Origin: Chitinophaga horti
GTDB lineage: Bacteria; Bacteroidota; Bacteroidia; Chitinophagales; Chitinophagaceae
Assembly (NCBI RefSeq): GCF_022867795.2
Contig: NZ_CP107006.1
Span: forward strand, 5,084,001-5,148,000
Length of the DNA stretch: 64,000 nucleotides
Direction of reading: 5' to 3'
A program made the translations under genes and the position numbers. Shown here one piece after another: positions 58,392 through 64,000 of the stretch. Positions within the stretch are counted from its first letter, which is position 1. Every line of letters begins with the position of its first letter. The notes beneath the pieces were generated by a model. The model was given only the letters and a program-made list of their open reading frames with translations. It had not been told where the DNA came from and did no database searches.

Positions 58392-60730
58392 TATTCCCTT
58401 ACGATACGCAGCTTGGCGTAGTTGAGCATAATTTTCTTTTCGCCGCCGCCGGTGGGGAAGTTAACGGTGGCAATACGGTTGTTGGCAGCACCTTCCATGG
58501 CGGTAATTACACCGAAACCAAATTTCTGGTGTTCGATTTTCATGCCGGGCTCCATTGTAGCGGGATCGTCGGGCGCAAAGCCGGGCGTAGGTACGTGGGT
58601 GCTTGTTGCCGCAGCCGGTTTAGGCATTGGCCTTGGGCCGGATGTGGTAGCCGTTTGCTGGCCGGGTGCTTTTTTCTGCATCCGATCGAACGGGCTGCCG
58701 CCGCCACCGGGGCGACCTGCAGCACCTCCGCCACCGCCGAAGCTGTTGCGGATACCGCCGCCTGCATAACTGCGGTCCAGGAATTTTTCCGGCACTTCTT
58801 CGAGGAAGCGGCTCGGTTCATTTTGTTGTAACTGTCCGAAACGGTAACGGCTGTTGGCGTACGTAAGCCACAGGCGGGATTTGGCGCGCGTGACGGCTAC
58901 GTAGAACAGGCGGCGCTCCTCTTCCAGCTCCTCGCGGGTGTTGATGGACATGCCGCTGGGAAACAGCGTTTCCTCCATACCCACGGTAAATACCACCGGA
59001 AACTCCAGGCCTTTTGCAGCGTGGATCGTCATCAGTTTCACCACATCGCTGTCCTCATCGTTGCCCTGGTCGGCATCGGTGAGCAGGGTGATTTGCTGCA
59101 AATAAGCACCCAGGCTTTTTTCCAGCAGCTCACCGTCTTCGGTAGGTGTTTCGGTAAATTCCTTGATGGAGTTCAGTAACTCCTGCACGTTCTCGTAACG
59201 GGCAAGACCTTCTGTAGTTTTATCGTTAAACAGCTCTTTTACGATATTGGTGCTTTTACCAACCTGCACGGCTACGTCGTACGCATTGCTCTTTTCCAGC
59301 ATGGAGCGGAAGCTGCGGATCATCAGTACGAAGTTGTCGATCGCTTCGAGGGTACCGGCTTTAAAACCGAACTCGCGGGCGCGTTCGAGTACTTCCCACA
59401 TGGTGATGTTATTTTCGTTGCTCGCCAACACCGCGCGGTCGATGCTCGTTTTACCGATACCACGCACCGGGTAGTTGATGATACGTTTCAGGCTTTCCTC
59501 ATCGCGTGCATTGATGATGATACGCAGGTAAGCCAGGAAGTCCTTTACCTCTTTACGCTGGTAGAACGAAATACCACCGAAAATGCGGTACGGGATGGCC
59601 AGACGGCGTAAGCTTTCCTCCAACGCACGGCTCTGGGCGTTGGTGCGGTACAGGATCGCGAAGTCGCGGTTACCAAAGTGGTAGCGCAGCTTTTGTTCAG
59701 CAATCGTATCTGCCACGTACTTACCTTCTTCGTTATCGGTCATCGTACGTACCAGGCGAATCTTCTCACCTTCAGTATTGTCGGTCCAGAGTTTCTTTTC
59801 GATCTGGCCTTTATTTTTTGCAATTACTTCATTGGCTACGCCCAGGATGCTTTTGGTACAGCGGTAGTTTTGCTCCAGCTTTACCACATGCGCATCGGTG
59901 TAGTCCTTTTCGAACTGCAGGATGTTTTGGATGGTAGCACCACGGAAGGAGTAGATACTCTGCGCATCGTCGCCCACCACGCAAATATTTTCATGCACGG
60001 CACCGAGCAGTTTGATGATCTCGTACTGCGCAGGGTTGGTATCCTGGTACTCATCGATCATGATGTACTTAAACTTGTGCTGGTATTTAGCCAGTGCATC
60101 GGGCACTGTTTTCAGCAACACGTAAAATTTGTACAGCAGGTCGTCGAAGTCCATGGCGCCGTTCTTGAAACAGCGTTTGGCGTACATGTCGTAAATCTTA
60201 CCCGTCAGCGGACGGTTTGCGCGCATGTCTTCCTGGGTGATGTAATAGTCGTGCTGGTATTGTTCCGGGCTCATAAGGCTGTTTTTAGCAGCGGAGATGC
60301 GGTTGTATACCAGGTTGGGTTTGTAGTGTTTATCATCGAGGTTCAGCTCGTTGATGATGGTTTTTACCACAGATTTTGCATCGTCGGCATCATAAATGGT
60401 AAAGTCGCGCGGATAGCCGATCTTATCAGCGTCCGAGCGCAGCAGGCGGGCAAATACGGAGTGGAAGGTGCCGATGTACAGGTTGCGGGCTTCGTTGCCG
60501 CCGAGGATCTTTTCTACCCTCTCCTTCATTTCCTTTGCCGCCTTGTTGGTAAAGGTGAGTGACAATATATTGAACGCATCCACGCCATTTTTCATGAGGT
60601 GGGCGATACGTGTGGTCAGTACTTTTGTTTTACCGGAGCCGGCGCCGGCAACGATCATCAGGGGGCCTTTAATATGTGTTACCGCTTCCCGCTGCCGTTC
60701 ATTCAGCTCATTCAAGTAGTTTGGATTCAT
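58391..60730 (-). CDS. pcrA: UvrD/PcrA-type superfamily 1 DNA helicase
   Basis: 779 residues. Walker A GAGSGKT (29-35), DEYQDTNPAQYE (motif II), VGDDAQSIYSFRGA (motif III), YRTNAQSRALEE (IV), MTIHAAKGLEFPVVF (V) and EERRLFYVAVTRAKSRLWLT (VI) are all in order. A glycine-rich linker (GGGIRNSFGGGGGAAGRPGG) leads to a PcrA-like tail (GMKIEHQKFGFGVITAMEG) of the Tudor-like RNAP-binding type. It unwinds DNA 3'-5' in repair and removes proteins. Coupled to recX downstream. Confidence 0.95.
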   Translation of the reverse strand: MNPNYLNELNERQREAVTHIKGPLMIVAGAGSGKTKVLTTRIAHLMKNGVDAFNILSLTFTNKAAKEMKERVEKILGGNEARNLYIGTFHSVFARLLRSDADKIGYPRDFTIYDADDAKSVVKTIINELNLDDKHYKPNLVYNRISAAKNSLMSPEQYQHDYYITQEDMRANRPLTGKIYDMYAKRCFKNGAMDFDDLLYKFYVLLKTVPDALAKYQHKFKYIMIDEYQDTNPAQYEIIKLLGAVHENICVVGDDAQSIYSFRGATIQNILQFEKDYTDAHVVKLEQNYRCTKSILGVANEVIAKNKGQIEKKLWTDNTEGEKIRLVRTMTDNEEGKYVADTIAEQKLRYHFGNRDFAILYRTNAQSRALEESLRRLAIPYRIFGGISFYQRKEVKDFLAYLRIIINARDEESLKRIINYPVRGIGKTSIDRAVLASNENNITMWEVLERAREFGFKAGTLEAIDNFVLMIRSFRSMLEKSNAYDVAVQVGKSTNIVKELFNDKTTEGLARYENVQELLNSIKEFTETPTEDGELLEKSLGAYLQQITLLTDADQGNDEDSDVVKLMTIHAAKGLEFPVVFTVGMEETLFPSGMSINTREELEEERRLFYVAVTRAKSRLWLTYANSRYRFGQLQQNEPSRFLEEVPEKFLDRSYAGGGIRNSFGGGGGAAGRPGGGGSPFDRMQKKAPGQQTATTSGPRPMPKPAAATSTHVPTPGFAPDDPATMEPGMKIEHQKFGFGVITAMEGAANNRIATVNFPTGGGEKKIMLNYAKLRIVRE

Positions 60731-60909
60731 TCCCGAGTGTGGTGTTAAATCGTAATAATTAAACTTCTTTCCGAAGCGTGTAAAAGTACGATATGATAGC
60801 GGGATGGAAAAATCTGCCGGAGAATTATCGCCGTGGTGTTGTGTTTCAGCGGGTTACCAGGCTGGGTGGACGTGTGATATTAACAGAAATTCTATTATAA
60901 AGAATCTGC

Positions 60910-61458
60910 CTAGTGCAATTTCTTTAACAGGGTGGATGCGGTGGCCGTTATACTGGCTTTCAGGTGTTTTTCTTTGCCGTAGCGGTTGTCGCTGGTGGCG
61001 ACGTGCCAGATCAGTTTACCGTTACTTTTATCGTAAATCTGCAGCACGGCACGTCTTTGTTTGTACTCAGCACCGCGGGAGCCCATTCTTTGTACGGGCA
61101 CTTCTGCGGGCAGGCCGCCGAGCATTCTCAGCTCCGGGGCGGTGAAGGGCAGCCGGTTCGTAGCGCCGGAGTTCATGGTGAACGTAGCCATGCCATATCG
61201 TATCATAAGATCCCCGGCTTCCGCTTCCTGCAGGCCAGCCAACGTTAACATACGCACAAGTTCCCAGCGCAGCAGGTGGTTTTCGCCGGCGAGCCGCTCT
61301 ACGAGGGGGCCAGATACACCCATTTCTTCTACCAGTGTAAAGGTCTTGTAAGGAGCCAGGCTGGGACGACGGCGCTCAGGATAACGTTCAGCCACTTTAA
61401 CGGATGACGAACACGCGGAAAATACAATAACAACGAGGGTGTAAAAAACAACTTTCAT
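60910..61458 (-). CDS. DUF4136-type lipoprotein
   Basis: 182 residues. Lipobox VFSAC (Cys16). PSLAPYKTFTLVEEMG near the start, GDLMIRYGMATFTM in the middle and RRAVLQIYDKSNGKLIWHVATSDNRYG are the DUF4136 layout of a small alpha/beta envelope domain. Function unknown. It lies 43 bases after a second gene of the same family. Confidence 0.7.
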   Translation of the reverse strand: MKVVFYTLVVIVFSACSSSVKVAERYPERRRPSLAPYKTFTLVEEMGVSGPLVERLAGENHLLRWELVRMLTLAGLQEAEAGDLMIRYGMATFTMNSGATNRLPFTAPELRMLGGLPAEVPVQRMGSRGAEYKQRRAVLQIYDKSNGKLIWHVATSDNRYGKEKHLKASITATASTLLKKLH

Positions 61459-61501
61459 GGGACGTAATAGTCACCCAATATACAAAAAGCAGCCGGTTCG
61501 T

Positions 61502-62044
61502 CTAACGTATATCCTTAAACAATTCCGCTACGGCGGCGGTCACCTGCGCCTCGCGCCGGCTGGCCTTCGGCGACACCACATCTTCTACTACACCGCGCCA
61601 TACCATTTTGTTCTGCGCACGATCCACCAGGTGAATAGTAGCGGTACCTTCCTTATAGCGGCCCACTTCTATTTCCTCACTCTTCCAGGAATAGCGGCGC
61701 TGCCCTACGTAACGGGGTGCCTCGCGAATATCGGTCTGGCGGGTTTGTACTTTTTCCTGTAACACCAGGCCAATATTTACTTCCAGGTCGGGATTAGCCG
61801 CCTGGTGCAGGCCGTGTAACGTCAGCTGACGGGCAATTTCTCGCTGCAGCATGGTAACGCCCTGCCGGTAAGCCGCATCCGGAACGGTGGAGTCGCCGGA
61901 GGCGGAGACTTCGTAAAAGTTAAATGTTTTGTATGACGAAAGCGAGAAACCGTCGGCCGGTTCGCGGTCGACTACGCGAGTGGTACTGCAGGCGGCGAGC
62001 AACAACAGCAGGGCGGGCATCAGTATCAAAAATATTCTTTTCAT
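61502..62044 (-). CDS. DUF4136 lipoprotein
   Basis: 180 residues from the ATG at 62042-62044 (MKRIFLILMPALLLLLAACS); an upstream TTG extension is not a signal peptide. Lipobox LAAC (Cys19). FSLSSYKTFNFYEVSAS, PDLEVNIGLVLQEKVQ and ATIHLVDRAQNKMVWRGVVEDVV are clear DUF4136. Anchored in the envelope, role unknown. Same layout as the next gene, so a duplicated pair. Confidence 0.8.
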   Translation of the reverse strand: MKRIFLILMPALLLLLAACSTTRVVDREPADGFSLSSYKTFNFYEVSASGDSTVPDAAYRQGVTMLQREIARQLTLHGLHQAANPDLEVNIGLVLQEKVQTRQTDIREAPRYVGQRRYSWKSEEIEVGRYKEGTATIHLVDRAQNKMVWRGVVEDVVSPKASRREAQVTAAVAELFKDIR

Positions 62045-62209
62045 GGCTGGATGAGTTGATCGGTGATTAAACTGCAATAAGAATACCGGTTTGTAACGCC
62101 AGAGGCCGTCCAAAATTTGCAGACGCAAGGGGGATGACCCAAAAGTGAATGAAGGCTTTGAGAATCGCTTAAACGATGACAAGTTTCGATCAGGTAACCC
62201 GAATAAATT

Positions 62210-62239
62210 AGGGCTGACCAATACTTTTTGGTCAGCCCT
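62210..62239 (-). terminator. terminator of the TlpA gene
   Basis: A perfect 11-bp stem AGGGCTGACCA / TGGTCAGCCCT with an 8-base loop, 24 bases beyond the TlpA stop; the minus-strand tail CTAATTTATT is weakly U-rich. Confidence 0.65.
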
Positions 62240-62262
62240 TTATCATCCTATCACGATGCGGA

Positions 62263-63348
62263 TTATTTTCCCGCGAACAATTGTGCAAGCTTTTGCTGCA
62301 AGGCTTCTTCCCGCAGGTCTTTGGCAATTACCTTACCGGACGGGTCCAGCAGGAAGTTGGTAGGCACCGCGCGTATACCGTATTCTTCCACGATATCGCT
62401 TTTCCATCCTTTCAGATCGCCCACGTGCGACCAGGCCAGGCCGTCTTTTGCAATCGCGGCCAGCCAGGCATCTTTCTTCGTATCCAACGTTACACCCAGT
62501 ACTTCAAAACCTTTGTCGTGGTACTTGTTAAACGCAGTCACCACGTTCGGGTTCTCTTTGCGGCAGGGGCCGCACCAGCTGGCCCAGAAGTCGACCAATA
62601 CATATTTACCGCGGTAGCTGGAGAGTTTAACGATGTTGCCGGCAGTATCTGCCAAAGCAAATTCAGGCTTGGCGCCAATGCCCGTCTTGGCAGCGATCTT
62701 CCGTATCTCGGTGATTTCTTTACCGTATACAGAATTAAGTGCTTCCGGTTTCAGTTTTGGCAGCAGCAAGTCTACTTTTTCCGGCGCAGGGTAATTGATG
62801 TAACGATCGATGATGACCCAGGGTGCCACCGGTGACGCGGGGTATTTACGTACCAACGTAAACACCGCTGTGTCCAGCTCCCGTTGAAGATCGTCGAACA
62901 GTCCACGTACTTCGGCGATGGCCGCCGTATCTTTTACTTTATTCGCAGCATCCAGGCGTTTGTAATAACCACCCGCCTTAGGCGTAATGCTGTTCCAGGC
63001 GTCAAACCATTCCCTTAAGTGGGTGTTGTAGCGCGAGCCGGTAAAGGTTACGTCCTTAAACGTAGTATCGGTTTTCAGGCTTAATACACCTTTGTCAGAA
63101 AAAAACGAATATCCCCTGCGGGTACCGGCCACGTTCAGGTAATACATTTCTCCCGCGTTGGTCCCTTTGTAGGTGAACTTTCCGTCCTTCACCATTACCG
63201 AGTCGTTTACCTGTTTTTTCGCTTCTGTATGGGAAATGTAAAGTTTACCGGCGCTCATGCCCTTCACTTCGCCATTCAGCACAAAGCCCGGTTGCTTTTG
63301 CGCATATGCTGCCGTAGTAGCCAGCAGCAGTATCATGATCTTTTTCAT
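62263..63348 (-). CDS. TlpA-type thiol-disulfide oxidoreductase with DUF4369 domain
   Basis: 361 residues. A signal peptide (IMILLLATTAAYAQ) is followed by a DUF4369 domain (~20-130: GFVLNGEVKGMSAGKLYIS), helical linker and thioredoxin-fold domain (~225-361) with ASWCGPCRKE (Cys259, Cys262). Periplasmic redox protein. In Bacteroidota such proteins follow PKD-like and DUF4843 lipoproteins in Sus-type loci, which fits the gene just upstream. Confidence 0.92.
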   Translation of the reverse strand: MKKIMILLLATTAAYAQKQPGFVLNGEVKGMSAGKLYISHTEAKKQVNDSVMVKDGKFTYKGTNAGEMYYLNVAGTRRGYSFFSDKGVLSLKTDTTFKDVTFTGSRYNTHLREWFDAWNSITPKAGGYYKRLDAANKVKDTAAIAEVRGLFDDLQRELDTAVFTLVRKYPASPVAPWVIIDRYINYPAPEKVDLLLPKLKPEALNSVYGKEITEIRKIAAKTGIGAKPEFALADTAGNIVKLSSYRGKYVLVDFWASWCGPCRKENPNVVTAFNKYHDKGFEVLGVTLDTKKDAWLAAIAKDGLAWSHVGDLKGWKSDIVEEYGIRAVPTNFLLDPSGKVIAKDLREEALQQKLAQLFAGK

Positions 63349-63369
63349 ACCTGGTGTATTTTTTAATGG

Positions 63370-64000
63370 TTATGGTATTTTTAACGCGAGGTCTACGACA
63401 CGGGCAAAGCCTTCGTATTTCACGCGATAGTTGGTAAAATCTCCAACGTTATTCAGATCAAAAAAGTATACACGCCCCTGTGTTCCATCCCAGGTAACGG
63501 CCAGCAATTCGGACCCCAATAACTGGTTACGCTTATATTTCAGCAAGGTAACTGTTTCTTCCGCAGGGAAGCTAAACTTCTGCGTCGTCGTGTTAGATGT
63601 AGACTCGTAGCGGTGAATGGTGTTGCCGGTGGCGTAGTAGATATGCGGCGTTAAGGTAGAGGATGCGATCGCCGTTTTGGTCAAAATTCCCGGGGCGTTC
63701 ATCTGCACTTTTTGCAGGGCCAGGTCTTGCGAGGCGCCTGTAGCTACCACGAGTTTAAAGCGCAGCAGCCATGGATTATTTGCATCGTCTTTCATGACTG
63801 CATTGTACTCACGTGTTACGTTCGCCGTATCCATGAACAACATTTCCATGCCGACGTTGTTCATATCGAAAAGGGAGCCGCTCACCACGGGCAGCGTTTG
63901 CAGTTTGGAAGTACCTACGGAGTAAAAACGTTTGCCGATCTGGTCGTACGTTACCGCCGTATAAGTAGAGCCGCCTGCCACATAAGGCGCCATACGGTAA
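63370..64000 (-). CDS. PKD-like family lipoprotein (C-terminal part), 5' end outside window
   Basis: The frame stays open to the right edge (the codons before the first Met read Tyr-Arg), so the start is missing; about 210 residues are seen. Beta-propeller-like strands (YYATGNTIHRYESTSN; SELLAVTWDGTQGRVYFFDL) close with FTNYRVKYEGFARVVDLALKIP, the end typical of the PKD-like lipoprotein family that accompanies SusC/SusD and TlpA genes. It suggests a second Sus-type locus starting off to the right. 21 bases before the tlpA-type gene. Confidence 0.6.
   Translation of the reverse strand, partial: YRMAPYVAGGSTYTAVTYDQIGKRFYSVGTSKLQTLPVVSGSLFDMNNVGMEMLFMDTANVTREYNAVMKDDANNPWLLRFKLVVATGASQDLALQKVQMNAPGILTKTAIASSTLTPHIYYATGNTIHRYESTSNTTTQKFSFPAEETVTLLKYKRNQLLGSELLAVTWDGTQGRVYFFDLNNVGDFTNYRVKYEGFARVVDLALKIP

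Noticed and set aside
1..64000. tRNA, rRNA and riboswitch genes
   Set aside because: Looked for T-loop motifs and for THI-box-like leaders (for example before thiL); none could be supported by eye.

Overview
The window reads as chromosomal DNA of a Bacteroidota, most likely family Chitinophagaceae (a Chitinophaga-like soil bacterium). The signs are a SusC/SusD pair with a FecR/ECF-sigma switch, gldC, a PorG/DUF6089-like gene in the nadK-uppS-bamA-skp cluster, several Bacteroidota-only DUF lipoproteins, an extended SusC N-terminus with an STN domain, and promoter-like sites of the Bacteroidota type (TTTG, 19-21 bp, TAnnTTTG) before many genes. Family calls come from reading the protein sequences; no search was run.

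Layout. 1-2355 (minus): a cut-off Nudix-like regulator and a lipoprotein amidohydrolase. 2415-4969 (plus): ligA-tadA. 5005-7284 (minus): an SPFH membrane protein, a small coiled-coil protein and a PAS-LuxR regulator. 7630-8235 (plus): Mn-type sodA. 8291-10453 (minus): a DUF1080 lipoprotein and a Tat-type Gfo/Idh/MocA oxidoreductase. 10613-13148 (minus): rpmH-rnpA-yidD and an S41 protease. 13334-22668 (minus): the envelope cluster CBS protein, BamA-like Omp, nadK, DUF6089/PorG-like, uppS, bamA and three tandem Skp/OmpH chaperones. 22829-27955 (minus): hydrolase, CvpA, YqeY, GldC, glycosyltransferase, lipoprotein and a lone oligopeptide-type permease. 28609-29604 (plus): a class I terpene synthase behind a 650-base non-coding stretch with degenerate repeats. 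29656-31610 (minus): GT2 and a hydrolase. 31695-37060 (plus): acyl-CoA dehydrogenase, zinc amidase, AhpD-like protein and a KorB-type beta subunit. 37061-37524: a MITE-like inverted repeat and an array of 11-bp repeats before a small basic protein. 37908-42074: LysE, GH3, IMPase and a frameshifted thiL. 42151-54019 (minus): a Sus-type locus (ECF sigma, FecR, SusC, SusD, DUF5000-type and DUF4998 lipoproteins, SGNH hydrolase, FAD oxidoreductase). 54205-60730 (minus): ArnT-like glycosyltransferase, nagA, omega-amidase-like, recX, pcrA/uvrD. 60910-64000 (minus): two DUF4136-type lipoproteins, a DUF4369-TlpA thioredoxin and the end of a PKD-like lipoprotein.

The points most worth a second look are an SGNH hydrolase whose motifs stand in a circularly permuted order (GDS block at the C-terminus); thiL split by a one-base shift at a six-A run; rnpA, whose conserved N-terminus has no ATG/GTG/TTG start; the 11-bp repeat array with a 112-bp inverted-repeat element; and the degenerate repeats before the terpene synthase. 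Three genes with start or frame anomalies in 32 kb also raise the possibility of sequence errors, so these need read-level checks before biological interpretation. I saw no tRNA, rRNA, CRISPR array, complete insertion sequence or phage gene.
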